Source: Pseudovibrio ascidiaceicola (GTDB lineage: Bacteria; Pseudomonadota; Alphaproteobacteria; Rhizobiales; Stappiaceae). Taken from it: a stretch of 64,000 nucleotides of DNA. Both the position numbers and the translations under genes were made by a program. Shown piece by piece: positions 44,073-53,240 of the stretch; position 1 is the stretch's first letter, and each line of letters opens with the position of its first letter. The notes under the pieces were generated by a model that made no database searches, was not told where the DNA came from, and saw nothing but the letters and a program-made list of their open reading frames with translations. The DNA lies in NCBI RefSeq assembly GCF_900114245.1, contig NZ_FOSK01000005.1:186001-250000 (forward strand), written 5' to 3'.

Positions 44073-44894
44073 ATGAGTCCCGAGCAAACAGACCCTTTTG
44101 AGACTGCCCTCACAGCGCTCCTTGCCCCACTGGCAAAAGCGATGGTGGCGCGTGGCGTCACAATCGGGCCAGCGACCGAGGCACTAAAACGGGCCCTGCT
44201 CCAGGCCGCAATTGAAGAAACTCCCGGCAAGACGACCGATAGCCGTGTCAGCCTTAAAACCGGCATTCACCGCAAAGATGTCAAACGGTTACGATCTGAT
44301 GAAAACGGCAGTTCTCTCAAGAAATCCATCAATGCGACGGCTCTGGCGATTAGTTACTGGGCGACGGCTCCAGAGTTTCAAAGCGCAGAAGGAACGCCCC
44401 GAAACTTGCCTCGACAAGGCAGTGACAAGGAACCCGGCTTTGATGAGTTAGTCCGCCTTACACGCGCAGATATGGCACCTGGAACAGTGCTTGAGGCACT
44501 TATTGAGCAGGGTGTCGTTGCGGAATTAGATGACGGATTTTATCGTTTATTGACTCATGCCCTTTTGCCGGCACCTGGAAGTGCAGAGCAAGTTGCCGCC
44601 TATCAGGCGACGCTTTCGACCCATTTATCAGCCGCTACCCACAACTTAATTGCCCCTCAGGGAGAAGCTCTCAATTTTGATCGAATCCTGCGTTATTCGC
44701 ATTTGTCAGAGGAGTCAGTGGAGACTCTGAACAGGTTGACGCAAGAGAAAGCCCAGATGCTTTTGGAAGAAGTCAACGCTCTGGCACGGGAGATGCAAAT
44801 GAATGATGCGGAACAGACCGCCAATGGCCGTTTTGCCTTTGGGGCCTACGTCCTTCCAAAAAAAAAGCCAAAATCAGATGAGGCTGCTGCATAA
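44073..44894 (+). CDS. DUF6502 family protein
   Basis: 273 residues with no signal peptide or membrane helix. The N-terminal part (LTALLAPLAKAMVARGVTIG, SRVSLKTGIHRKDVKRLRS) looks like a winged-helix DNA-binding segment, and a C-terminal helical region (TLNRLTQEKAQMLLEEVNAL) could mediate self-association. I match it from memory to DUF6502. Its stop shares a base with the start of the DUF5666 gene; I recall that the two families often occur together. A regulatory or chaperone role for the exported partner is possible. Function unknown. Confidence 0.72.
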   Translation: MSPEQTDPFETALTALLAPLAKAMVARGVTIGPATEALKRALLQAAIEETPGKTTDSRVSLKTGIHRKDVKRLRSDENGSSLKKSINATALAISYWATAPEFQSAEGTPRNLPRQGSDKEPGFDELVRLTRADMAPGTVLEALIEQGVVAELDDGFYRLLTHALLPAPGSAEQVAAYQATLSTHLSAATHNLIAPQGEALNFDRILRYSHLSEESVETLNRLTQEKAQMLLEEVNALAREMQMNDAEQTANGRFAFGAYVLPKKKPKSDEAAA

Positions 44895-45784
44895 TGGTTT
44901 GGAGGCACACACTTTCCGCTTTAATTGCATCCACTTTTCTGATCGCTCCAGCTGCAGGCCATGCAGAGGAAGAGCGTGAAGGCGGTATTCTGGGGACAGG
45001 CATTGTTGGCACGATTACGCGCCTTGGCAGCATCATTGTAAATGATCAGCGCATCACCTTCCCTCCAGACCTGCCGGTCAAAAATGAACTTGGACCACTG
45101 ACGGCCTCGCAGTTGGTGCCCGGAGATACTGTCGCTGTTGTTGCAGCCCTGACTGGTGCAAACTGGGAAGCGCAAAGTATCCGCAGAATTGTGCCGATCA
45201 TTGGCCCGGTTTCTGAGGTGAAGTCGGATGAGGCAGGCAGAACCTTTGAGATTATGGGAACGTTCGTTCACGTACCAGAGGCTATTGCGACCACGGTGAA
45301 ACAAGGAGATTGGGTGGCAATCAGCGGTCTGTGGCAAGATGAGGACGTGGTTGCAACACGTGTTGAGGTTGTTCCGCCCCGCCAGTCCGCTGTCATCATC
45401 GGCAGCAATCTTTCCGTTGGTGCAAGCAATGTTCCTCAAATCGGCAACACCTTGATTGCAGGCATTATTCCGCAACACGTTCAGTCTGGTGATGTAATCC
45501 GGGTTACAGGGGTTCCTGAGGCTGGCAGTATCCGTGCGACATCGCTTGAAACCGGCATCTTTGATGGGAAAGTCGGATTGGTTCAGGCAGAAGGTTACTT
45601 GTCTCCGCCAAACTCAACCGGCCTTTACACCTTGCTCGGCTCCGGCATGGTAGCCTTCACTGATCAACCTGACATGATCGACGAAACAGCAAAAGTGCTC
45701 GTGTGCGGATATGGTGGCAAACTAGGAAGCGACACAACCAAAACAGTAGATCCTGAACTGCTGGAGAAGCTAGGCTGTCAGTAG
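44894..45784 (+). CDS. DUF5666 domain exported protein
   Basis: 296 residues with a Sec signal (ending AAGHAEE). The mature part contains repeated small beta-barrel units of about 70 residues (GIVGTITRLGSIIVNDQRIT; GPVSEVKSDEAGRTFEIMGT; TKVEV-type strands such as VVATRVEVVPP), the pattern of DUF5666 proteins. Two cysteines near the C-terminus (VLVCGYGG and KLGCQ) could form a disulfide. Translationally coupled to the DUF6502 gene. Periplasmic or envelope location is expected; function unknown. Confidence 0.75.
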   Translation: MVWRHTLSALIASTFLIAPAAGHAEEEREGGILGTGIVGTITRLGSIIVNDQRITFPPDLPVKNELGPLTASQLVPGDTVAVVAALTGANWEAQSIRRIVPIIGPVSEVKSDEAGRTFEIMGTFVHVPEAIATTVKQGDWVAISGLWQDEDVVATRVEVVPPRQSAVIIGSNLSVGASNVPQIGNTLIAGIIPQHVQSGDVIRVTGVPEAGSIRATSLETGIFDGKVGLVQAEGYLSPPNSTGLYTLLGSGMVAFTDQPDMIDETAKVLVCGYGGKLGSDTTKTVDPELLEKLGCQ

Positions 45785-45969
45785 TCTGTTGGGAGCGCGT
45801 GGTTAAGCGGCTACGCGTTCCTTATCAATATCATATACTTGCGTATATCTACCCCATATAGTTGTGATTGAATAGACATAGCGTCACTGGCTCTTTGCTT
45901 CTTTCGTTCCTTCTGCCTAAAAGGTTTGAAAACTGAAGCAACTATAAGTGAACTTGGTGGGGAAATAAG

Positions 45970-46365
45970 ATGATCAAGTATATTGCTGGAGTAGCGTTTT
46001 TAGTTGCGGGTCTAAGTACCGCTGCGGCGGAAACGCATTCGCGCGATGTCCCAGCACGCAAAGCGTCTGTTGTTAACGGACATGTCTATTACGATCAAAA
46101 CCAATGTACGTCAGGCCCAATTGCTCAGGTGAAGGTTAAAGTTGAACCTAAGCATGGAAGCGTACAAATTCGCAGAACAACATATAGCCCGCCTAAAGGT
46201 AGACGCTGTTACGGAAAGAAATTCAACGCAGTTGTTGTTGTATATACTCCGAAGAAAGGCTATCGCGGCAAGGATGCATTTAAGACCAGCTATTCAATGC
46301 CGAAGTATGTTCAAGGTAGTCAAATGAATTACTTTTCAGACACCTATAAGATAAACGTAAAATAG
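45970..46365 (+). CDS. Small secreted protein with Ig-like/cadherin-like strand motif
   Basis: 131 residues with a Sec signal (VAFLVAGLSTAAAE). The mature domain has two cysteines (QNQCTSGP and GRRCYGKK), probably a disulfide, and the phrase VVYTPKKGYRGKDAFKTSYS, which resembles the Y-P-GY-G-D-F signature of Ig-like surface domains. A GGTGGGGA ribosome site precedes the ATG. It stands alone between the DUF5666 gene and pntB and ends before a strong terminator. I do not recognise a named function. Confidence 0.65.
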   Translation: MIKYIAGVAFLVAGLSTAAAETHSRDVPARKASVVNGHVYYDQNQCTSGPIAQVKVKVEPKHGSVQIRRTTYSPPKGRRCYGKKFNAVVVVYTPKKGYRGKDAFKTSYSMPKYVQGSQMNYFSDTYKINVK

Positions 46366-46400
46366 ATATACGACTTACTTTTTTGTGATGATGAAGAAAA

Positions 46401-46433
46401 AAGCCCCGGAACGTGAAGAACGCTCCGGGGCTT
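46401..46433. terminator. Bidirectional terminator between the secreted-protein gene and pntB
   Basis: AAGCCCCGGA and TCCGGGGCTT are perfect ten-base arms with T-runs on both strands (TTTTT on plus, TTTTTT on minus). Confidence 0.92.
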
Positions 46434-46457
46434 TTTGTACATCAATTACGGACCAAA

Positions 46458-47846
46458 CTAGCTGATCTTACCCAGTAGGTTGTTCATAGAGCTCTTCGCA
46501 TCACCGTAGTACATGCGGGAGTTCTCTTTGTAGAACAGTGGGTTTTCGATACCGGAGTAACCGGTGCCCTGACCGCGCTTGGAGATAAACACGTGCTTGG
46601 CTTTCCAAACTTCCAGAACTGGCATGCCAGCGATTGGTGAGTTTGGATCTTCCTGAGCAGCTGGGTTTACAATGTCGTTCGCGCCAATGATGATCACAAC
46701 ATCCGTATCAGGAAAATCATCGTTGATCTCGTCCATTTCCAGAACGATATCGTAAGGCACTTTCGCCTCTGCAAGCAGCACGTTCATGTGGCCTGGCAGA
46801 CGGCCTGCAACCGGATGGATTGCGAAGCGGACGTTTTTGCCTTTTGCACGCAGACGCTTGGTCAGTTCAGAAACGGACTGCTGTGCCTGAGCAACAGCCA
46901 TGCCGTAACCTGGTACAATCACAACGCTATCTGCATCATTGAGTGTTTCAGCTACGAAGTCCGTATCAGTTGGAACCATCTCGCCTTCGATTTCCTGTGC
47001 CGGACCAGTTGTGGTGCCAAAGCCGCCCAGAATAACGGAAACAAAGTGGCGGTTCATAGCCTTACACATGATGTACGAGAGGATCGCACCGGAGGAACCA
47101 ACCAGAGCACCTGTAACGATCAGCAGATCGTTGCCAAGCAGGAAGCCTGTCGCTGCTGCTGCCCAACCGGAGTAGGAGTTCAGCATGGAAACAACAACTG
47201 GCATGTCGGCGCCGCCGATGGCCATAACCATGTGCCAACCGATGAAGAAGGCGATCAGGGTCATCAGGTAGAGCGTCCAGGAACCAGCATGGTTCATGTA
47301 CATGAACATCAGGATCACTGCGAGAACAAGCAGACCTGCGTTGAGGGCGTGACGACCCGGCAACAACAGTGCTTTACCACCGATCTTTCCAGCAAGCTTG
47401 CCGTAAGCGACAATGGAGCCAGTAAAGGTGATAGCACCGATGAAGACGCCGATGAAGATTTCAGCTTCATGGATGACCAACTCAGCGCCTGCCAGACCTG
47501 CTGGTGGAGCGATATCTGAATTGATGCCGATGAACACAGCAGCCAGACCCACGAAGGAGTGCAGAGCAGCCACAAGCTGCGGCATGCCAGTCATTTCAAC
47601 ACGTTGAGCCACAATCGCGCCGGCAGTGGAGCCAACGGTTACGGTTACAAGCAACATGATCAAAACGGCTGGGCTTGTAAGATCGACACCTGGACCAAAT
47701 ACTGTTGCAAGAACAGCTAGTCCCATGCCGACGATGCCAAACCAAACAGCGCGTTTTGCGCTTTCCTGATTGGACAGACCGCCCAGAGACAGGATGAAGA
47801 GTACAGTTGCCGCAATATAAGCGGCGGTTTGAAGTCCAATAGACAT
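46458..47846 (-). CDS. pntB: NAD(P) transhydrogenase subunit beta
   Basis: Proton-translocating transhydrogenase, membrane and NADP(H)-binding part, 462 residues. The N-terminal 260 residues form about nine helices; the C-terminal dIII domain has [40 protein letters not shown] and [18 protein letters not shown]. With PntA it uses the proton gradient to reduce NADP+ with NADH. It follows pntA by 18 bases and ends at a strong terminator. Confidence 0.97.
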   Translation of the reverse strand: MSIGLQTAAYIAATVLFILSLGGLSNQESAKRAVWFGIVGMGLAVLATVFGPGVDLTSPAVLIMLLVTVTVGSTAGAIVAQRVEMTGMPQLVAALHSFVGLAAVFIGINSDIAPPAGLAGAELVIHEAEIFIGVFIGAITFTGSIVAYGKLAGKIGGKALLLPGRHALNAGLLVLAVILMFMYMNHAGSWTLYLMTLIAFFIGWHMVMAIGGADMPVVVSMLNSYSGWAAAATGFLLGNDLLIVTGALVGSSGAILSYIMCKAMNRHFVSVILGGFGTTTGPAQEIEGEMVPTDTDFVAETLNDADSVVIVPGYGMAVAQAQQSVSELTKRLRAKGKNVRFAIHPVAGRLPGHMNVLLAEAKVPYDIVLEMDEINDDFPDTDVVIIIGANDIVNPAAQEDPNSPIAGMPVLEVWKAKHVFISKRGQGTGYSGIENPLFYKENSRMYYGDAKSSMNNLLGKIS

Positions 47847-47864
47847 AATGCTTCCCTCCCCCGC

Positions 47865-49433
47865 TTAAGACTTGTTGAACATCTGGAGCATACGGCGCGT
47901 GACCATAAACCCACCAACGATATTGACCGATGCAATCAGCACCGAGATGCCAGCGAGGAACCAAACGATCCAACTGCCGGAGCCAAGCTGCAACAGCGCA
48001 CCAAGAATGATGATGCCGGAGATTGCGTTGGTCACAGCCATAAGTGGTGTATGCAGGGAGTGAGCCACGCCCCAGATCACCTGGAAGCCTACAAACACTG
48101 CGAGGACAAATACGATGAAGTGTTGCATAAAGCTTTCAGGCGCATAGGCACCTATTAACGCCATAACAGCACCACCACCAATCAGAAGACCGAGCTGTTT
48201 GCGACCAGCAGCTTTGGCAGCTGCGGCCTCTTCAACCGCGAGTTCCTCTGGGGTTTTCTCAGGCGCCTTTGGCTTTTGAGCAGCAATTGCAGCAATCTTC
48301 GGCTTAGGCGGCGGGAAGGTGATTTCCCCGTCTTTGGTCGCCGTTGCACCGCGGATAACATCATCTTCCATGTTGATATTGGCCTGACCGTCCTTCTCAG
48401 GAGTCAGATCAAACATCATGTGGCGAATGTTGGTTGCGTATAGCGTGGAGGACTGTGTTGCCATGCGGGATGGGAAGTCAGTGTAGCCGATCACGGTAAC
48501 ACCGTTGTCGGTTACGATCTTCTCGTCCATCTTGGTTAGTTTACAGTTGCCGCCTTTTTCTGCTGCAAGGTCAACAATCACAGAACCCGGCTTCATGGAT
48601 TGAACCATGTCTTCGGTCCAGAGCTCAGGCGCATCGCGGCCTGGGATCAGTGCTGTGGTGATGACGATGTCAACTTCTGGTGCCAACTCGCGGAACTTCG
48701 CCAGCTGCGCTTCGCGGAATTCCGGTGAAGAAACAGAGGCATAGCCGCCAGTGGAGGCGCCGTCCTGCTGCTCTTCCTCAAAGTCCAGATAAACGAACTC
48801 AGCGCCCATGGACTCGACCTGTTCAGCCACTTCCGGGCGAACGTCGAACGCTAGGGTGATGGCGCCGAGAGAGGTGGATGCGCCAATGGCAGCAAGGCCA
48901 GCGACGCCAGCGCCGATGACGAGCACTTTGGCTGGTGGCACTTTACCGGCAGCGGTGATCTGGCCGGTGAAGAAGCGCGGGAAGTTGTTACCAGCTTCCA
49001 TAACAGCGCGGTAACCAGCGATGTTGGCCATGGATGACAGAGCATCCATCTTCTGTGCGCGCGAGATACGCGGCACCATATCCATCGCCAGCACGTTGAC
49101 CTTTTTATCGGCAAACTGCTGAAGAAGCTCACCATTTTGCGCTGGCCAGAAGAAGCTGATGAGAGTTTGTCCCTCGTGTGTCAGTTTCAGTTCAGATGCT
49201 TCGGGCGGACGGACTTTGATGACAATATCTGCGGTTTCCCAGAGCGTTTTTGCATCTGCGATAACCTTTACGCCAGCATCTGTATAATCTGTGTCAGAGA
49301 AGTTTGCAGCTTCACCGGCGCCGGATTCAATAGCGCACTCATATCCCAGCTTTTGCAGCTGTTGGGCGCTGTCCGGCGTCAACGCGACCCGACGTTCCCC
49401 GTCAAGGACTTCCTTGGCAGCCCCTATGATCAT
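47865..49433 (-). CDS. pntA: NAD(P) transhydrogenase subunit alpha
   Basis: 522 residues in the fused form known from E. coli: an N-terminal NAD(H)-binding domain ([51 protein letters not shown]) followed by a flexible Pro/Lys/Glu-rich linker (about residues 375-425) and four C-terminal membrane helices. Many alphaproteobacteria split these parts into two genes, so the fusion is worth noting. AGAGGTTAGAAC precedes the ATG. First gene of the pntAB operon. Confidence 0.97.
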   Translation of the reverse strand: MIIGAAKEVLDGERRVALTPDSAQQLQKLGYECAIESGAGEAANFSDTDYTDAGVKVIADAKTLWETADIVIKVRPPEASELKLTHEGQTLISFFWPAQNGELLQQFADKKVNVLAMDMVPRISRAQKMDALSSMANIAGYRAVMEAGNNFPRFFTGQITAAGKVPPAKVLVIGAGVAGLAAIGASTSLGAITLAFDVRPEVAEQVESMGAEFVYLDFEEEQQDGASTGGYASVSSPEFREAQLAKFRELAPEVDIVITTALIPGRDAPELWTEDMVQSMKPGSVIVDLAAEKGGNCKLTKMDEKIVTDNGVTVIGYTDFPSRMATQSSTLYATNIRHMMFDLTPEKDGQANINMEDDVIRGATATKDGEITFPPPKPKIAAIAAQKPKAPEKTPEELAVEEAAAAKAAGRKQLGLLIGGGAVMALIGAYAPESFMQHFIVFVLAVFVGFQVIWGVAHSLHTPLMAVTNAISGIIILGALLQLGSGSWIVWFLAGISVLIASVNIVGGFMVTRRMLQMFNKS

Positions 49434-49822
49434 GTTCTAACCTCTTGCCTGTTAAATAGGTTTCCAGCAGAAATCGCTCGTTACCAACTGTTCCAATCGT
49501 TTTTTATTCTCTTTCCCAGCGTAGTGGCTGGTTCCGTTTTTGTGCAATGCACCAAAGGCCCTAAACTTTGCCAAACCGTCAAAGGAATCTCTTTGACCAA
49601 TCTTACTCGCAAGGCAGGTTAAGCTCCTTTGCGTAAACTGCAAGTCTCTCCTAAAAACTTCGAAAATCCCTTCATCTTTAAAAGGGAGCCCGTTCAAATC
49701 CCAGTAGGGTAAAGCCCTATCTGAACGATAGTTGATCACCTTTACCCAAGTGTTTGAGTTCAAACTAAAGAACGAGGTGGATAAGTGAAATTGAATGAAT
49801 CTCAATATAGTTCACATATATA

Positions 49823-49887
49823 AGAGCGAAGGTGAGTATAAACCGCATTTCACGCAGATCATCGGGGTTTATACTTGCATTTGCTCT
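49823..49887. repeat. Long imperfect palindrome
   Basis: Perfect arms AGTATAAACC and GGTTTATACT enclose 21 bases; further out AGAGC and GCTCT pair at equal seven-base distances, so the whole can fold as one stem of about 22 positions with an internal loop. No T-run follows. It could be a small RNA element or a protein site. Confidence 0.5.
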
Positions 49888-50054
49888 TGGCCCACGCAGA
49901 GGAAAACTGTGCTCAAAGTGGGATTTTAACTGAAATATATTTATATCTCAGTCTGAAGTCGAAGGTAGATATACCAGCTCATCACTTCGGTGCATGCGAC
50001 AACCTGACATAGAAACAGCGCTTTCAACCGTTCACGAAAACCACTTTCCGCCCT

Positions 50055-50100
50055 TGCGTTAATCTGTGCGTTTCTTTGCGCGATTTTGCGTTTTTATGCG
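50055..50100. repeat. Phased TGCG repeats
   Basis: Five TGCG copies start at 50055, 50067, 50077, 50087 and 50097, the last four exactly ten bases apart, separated by T-rich spacers. Ten-base phasing puts them on one face of the helix. Confidence 0.5.
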
Positions 50101-50319
50101 TTGCTATGGGAAAAGCGGCTGAAAATGGACCTTCAGGAACGTGGCGTACCACTCCACCACGGTAGGTTCTCACCGTTGTACGCTGATAGGCCTCACTCTG
50201 CTGATGATTGCTCTTTGCATATGTGCTAAGGGCGCCCTTCACTAAATTAAAAGATCAATGTTACGGCGCTTCATCGCATGGGCATAAGTTGGCTTACTGG
50301 GGGGCATAAGACAAATCAG

Positions 50320-50613
50320 ATGATGGATACAATCTTTACGATCGGCATATTCGTGATTTTCGCTGGAGGTGTCATCTCTTATCAGTTGATCCGCCGCCGA
50401 GATGAGTATGCAGAGCTTCGCAAACGCAAGCTCGCTCAGAATTTGAACCCCGTCTTTTTGCTTCCAGCGTATTTTCGAAAGAAAGATGACCCGCTGAAAC
50501 CTGCTTATGTCAAGTTGGCTACGATAGGCCTATTACATGCTGTCGGCGTACCACTAGGGATTGTTTGGTATGCGATACTTCTGGTGGTTATTTCAAATTA
50601 TCTGGGCTTGTAG
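50320..50613 (+). CDS. Small two-helix membrane protein
   Basis: 97 residues from the ATG of MMDTIFTIGIF. Helix one is IFTIGIFVIFAGGVISYQLI, then the charged RRRDEYAELRKRKLAQ, a polar middle and a second helix (GVPLGIVWYAILLVVISNYL). An ATG 14 codons upstream is possible; neither start has a strong ribosome site. Helix one and the charged segment match the tiny protein encoded at 50744. No family is recognised. Confidence 0.55.
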   Translation: MMDTIFTIGIFVIFAGGVISYQLIRRRDEYAELRKRKLAQNLNPVFLLPAYFRKKDDPLKPAYVKLATIGLLHAVGVPLGIVWYAILLVVISNYLGL

Positions 50614-50743
50614 CTAAGTCCTTTTTCTCTGATTTGAGAAAGAATTTATCCCCCTCCTCCAAGCATGTGACATTCTACTTGAACGGAATGCACTCGAAGA
50701 ATAGACACTCAGAGATAACTGGCTGCAGGGAGAAAACCAAGAA

Positions 50744-50869
50744 ATGGACGCCGCGCTCTATATTGGCATCTTCCTGATCTGTATCGGCAGCCTCCTCACC
50801 TTTTACAAGATCACTCAGAGGCCCGAATATGACCTGTTGCGAAAACACTCGTTCGGCAGAGGACCATAA
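50744..50869 (+). CDS. 41-residue single-helix membrane protein
   Basis: A short frame, MDAALYIGIFLICIGSLLTF followed by YKITQRPEYDLLRKHSFGRGP, with GCAGGGAG about a dozen bases before the ATG. One membrane helix is followed by a basic/acidic segment. IGIF-(helix)-Y-[KQ]-[IL]-x-[RQ]-x-[PD]-EY-[DA]-x-LRK is shared with the N-terminus of the protein at 50320-50613, so the two look like a tandem duplication. Function unknown. Confidence 0.55.
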   Translation: MDAALYIGIFLICIGSLLTFYKITQRPEYDLLRKHSFGRGP

Positions 50870-51020
50870 GCTCGCTGTTCTAACGCTCTCTTTTTGGCGC
50901 CGTCAGATTACCGCGTTCAGGCGCACATCCGCCAGACTTTTCACAATAGAGCTATGCCCTTGGCTTGCCACTCACAACCTGGCTCTACTCGAGCTTCACG
51001 TGGCGGGCCGTTTATAAACC

Positions 51021-51053
51021 CTCAGAGAGAAAGACCATGTCCCCCTCTCTGAG
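51021..51053. terminator. Stem-loop between the small-protein gene and the beta-propeller gene
   Basis: CTCAGAGAG and CTCTCTGAG are perfect nine-base arms with a 15-base loop, between convergent genes. No T-run, so termination is tentative. Confidence 0.35.
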
Positions 51054-51136
51054 TGTATTGCAATTCTGATCAGGAAGAACAGTTGTAAGCCAACAGCTAT
51101 TCGAAGAGTTCGAAGTTGCTGACTCGCATGCTCGAC

Positions 51137-52678
51137 TTAGACAAACTGGAAATCATCTGCGTGAAGGTCTGCCAATGAAACATTTTTCAATGTGACTGAG
51201 TTATCAGCGTCAAGGGTGATGACCGTATCAGCACCATTCTCGCTAGCAGCTGCAATCACGGCATCGAAGTCAGAAAACATCGCTTGATCAAATTCGATTA
51301 CATCATTTGAGCCTTCGCCCACTTCAAAATCTACAAGTGTTGCCTGACCAAACCCACTTTGTGAGAAATCGAAGGTTTCGTTTTCAGCCATTTCTGGCTG
51401 TGTCTCATTAGCCGTACTGGCGTAGTTGCCGTGCTCGTCTGGTTCAATGACGTAAATTGCGCCCGTATCAAAGGCGGTTTCTGTGTCTTCACCTGGTTTG
51501 CCGATGATAATTGTTCCGGCTTCATTGATGGCTATAGAATATCCAAACTCATCGTCATAAATTGTATCAGGTACCGCGACTTTAAATTCTTTGTAGCTGC
51601 CGTCATCCTGAACTGTGAATACTGAGACAAAACCACCTGTTTCCGTTGCCCTTGCTCCGATGACGACTACACCAGAAGAACTCATGGCAACAGAGGAGCC
51701 AAACATATGGCCATCAGCTGGGTCGGATACAGTAAACTCAATTTTTTGAGTGTAGTTTCCTTGTGAGTCTGGTTTGAAAAGCAAAACAGAACCTGCAATA
51801 TATTTTCCATCAACCATGTTGCCTGGCTGACTCACCAAAATCTCTCCGACATCATTGACTGACACAGCAGCTCCAAACTGGTCATTGAAGAACGGGTCAT
51901 CTACTTCGAGTTTGATTGGGTCTTCATATCCGTTCTCTGTGGGTTTGTAGATGTATAAAGCCCCTGTTGAGTGTTGCTCGCCAGAAGCTCCGACAGCAAT
52001 AAGACCATCTTCATTGATGGAGACTGATGAACCAAAGTAGGAGGCTACAGAAGGCGAACTCAGTTTTAGTTCTGTGTAACTCCCATCTTCTTGAGGAGTA
52101 AAGACGTAGATAGCGCCGGCGTTATAGATACCGTCTGCATCATCACCCTTTGCTGCTACTACAATTTGGCCATTTTCATTTACGGTGACAGCTGAGCCGA
52201 AGTAGTCACCATGATTGGTATCTGACGCTATCAGTTTGATGGGGGCAGAATAGTGTCCATCGTCATCAAGTGGGTACACATAAACTGCGCCTCCCCAAAT
52301 AAAGCCGTCTAGACTGAAATGAGGAGCGCCAACTATTAACGTTCCATCATTCATGATACTTATCGAGTTGCCGAAGGAAAAGACATCTGTGACATCTGTG
52401 ACATCTCTGGCATCTGGTGCAGCTATATAGATTTCTTCATAATTGCCATCGCCCAGAGGTCGAAAAACTGTAACGGAGCCAGGTTGGATCACCAATGCTT
52501 CAGCAGCCGTACTTGCTCCTACAGCGATAACCCCTGCTTCATTAACTGAAACAGAACTTCCTAATCTGCTTTCGTGGCTGGTGCCTGGTACCGTTAACTT
52601 CAGAAACTCAGTAATTAGGTTGGTCTCTTCTGATGAAAGAGTAAGGTTGCTTGCGGTGTTTTGAACTGTGTTGCTCAT
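51137..52678 (-). CDS. FG-GAP-type beta-propeller protein with type I secretion-like C-terminus
   Basis: 513 residues from MSNTVQNTASN. Seven or so repeats of about 55-60 residues carry the phrase FGSSVSINEDGLIAVGA (variants FGSAVTVNENGQIVVAA, FGAAVSVNDVGEILVSQ, FGYSIAINEAGTIIIGK), which would fold as a propeller. There is no N-terminal signal. The tail (NGADTVITLDADNSVTLKNV, SLADLHADDFQFV) looks like the uncleaved secretion signal of type I substrates in alphaproteobacteria. No secretion ATPase lies in the window. Probably an extracellular or surface protein; its role is unknown. Confidence 0.78.
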   Translation of the reverse strand: MSNTVQNTASNLTLSSEETNLITEFLKLTVPGTSHESRLGSSVSVNEAGVIAVGASTAAEALVIQPGSVTVFRPLGDGNYEEIYIAAPDARDVTDVTDVFSFGNSISIMNDGTLIVGAPHFSLDGFIWGGAVYVYPLDDDGHYSAPIKLIASDTNHGDYFGSAVTVNENGQIVVAAKGDDADGIYNAGAIYVFTPQEDGSYTELKLSSPSVASYFGSSVSINEDGLIAVGASGEQHSTGALYIYKPTENGYEDPIKLEVDDPFFNDQFGAAVSVNDVGEILVSQPGNMVDGKYIAGSVLLFKPDSQGNYTQKIEFTVSDPADGHMFGSSVAMSSSGVVVIGARATETGGFVSVFTVQDDGSYKEFKVAVPDTIYDDEFGYSIAINEAGTIIIGKPGEDTETAFDTGAIYVIEPDEHGNYASTANETQPEMAENETFDFSQSGFGQATLVDFEVGEGSNDVIEFDQAMFSDFDAVIAAASENGADTVITLDADNSVTLKNVSLADLHADDFQFV

Positions 52679-52803
52679 TGTAGCCAACTCGATAAATGAT
52701 TGCAGTATGCACAAAACAGAAATTAGGTGTGATTATAATTTTATGCAACTTAAAAGTGTTTAGGCTACAACAATAAGAAATGTTCTAAGTTACATCCTTG
52801 AAG

Positions 52804-52848
52804 TGCCGATTTAGAAGCTATCGGCATGGGCTCAAAATGAGCCCATGC
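52804..52848. terminator. Two overlapping stem-loops after ridA
   Basis: TGCCGAT/ATCGGCA (52804-52826) and GCATGGGCTCA-AAA-TGAGCCCATGC (52824-52848) share three bases, so the two hairpins exclude one another. The second has perfect eleven-base arms. They lie just beyond the stop of the minus-strand RidA gene. Confidence 0.5.
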
Positions 52849-52870
52849 ATTGAATTCTGTGTCACTCTTA

Positions 52871-53224
52871 TCAGGCAGCAGCTGCCGCTGTGATGAGGAT
52901 TTCTACTTTGAGGCTGTCTAGGGCGAGTTTGCATTCGCCGCAGGCGCGGGCCGGTGGGTTTTGTGGGTCAACCCATGCGTCCCAGACGGAGTTCATCTCA
53001 TCAAAGTCGGCAACATCGTTCAGCCAGATGGTGGCTTGCAGGATGCGGGATTTGTTGGAGCCGGCTTCTTCCAGCAGTTTTTCGATGTTTGCCAGAATGG
53101 CGTGGGTCTGGTCGGCTGCGGTTTTGCCGTTTGTGTCGACCTGACCGGAAAGGTGCACGATGCCGTTGTAAACGACGATTTGGCTCATGCGCGGGCCTTT
53201 GTTCAGGCGGATAATGTCAGACAT
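52871..53224 (-). CDS. RidA family protein (second copy)
   Basis: 117 residues of the imine-deaminase fold, clearly related to the protein at 29919-30269 (EEAGSNKSRILQATIWLNDV; MNSVWDAWVDPQNPPARACG). The active-site arginine in PARAC is kept. It follows an FAD-dependent oxidoreductase gene by 16 bases. RidA would hydrolyse the imine formed by that oxidase. Confidence 0.92.
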   Translation of the reverse strand: MSDIIRLNKGPRMSQIVVYNGIVHLSGQVDTNGKTAADQTHAILANIEKLLEEAGSNKSRILQATIWLNDVADFDEMNSVWDAWVDPQNPPARACGECKLALDSLKVEILITAAAAA

Positions 53225-53240
53225 GGGGTATTCCTATGCT

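Larger units (their letters stand above)
49434..50319. other. Long intergenic region with structured DNA
   Basis: Almost 900 AT-rich bases upstream of pntA without a convincing gene. Open frames here (such as 49452-49805 minus and 50024-50242 minus) lack ribosome sites and family features. It contains a 65-base imperfect palindrome (49823-49887) and a 10-base-periodic TGCG array (50055-50100). An unannotated small RNA is possible. Confidence 0.5.

Noticed and set aside
49691-49702. tRNA T-loop-like GTTCAAATCCC
   Set aside because: The flanking bases do not pair as a T-stem and no anticodon or acceptor stem can be drawn.
49452-49805. 117-codon minus-strand frame upstream of pntA
   Set aside because: No ribosome site, low-complexity-free but family-less sequence, AT-rich region; could not be supported as a gene.
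50024-50242. 72-codon minus-strand frame
   Set aside because: It spans the phased TGCG array and has no ribosome site or domain.
52385-52415. Short tandem repeat of ACATCTGTG in the propeller gene
   Set aside because: Only about three imperfect copies, inside the coding frame and giving DVTDVTD; too short to call a minisatellite.
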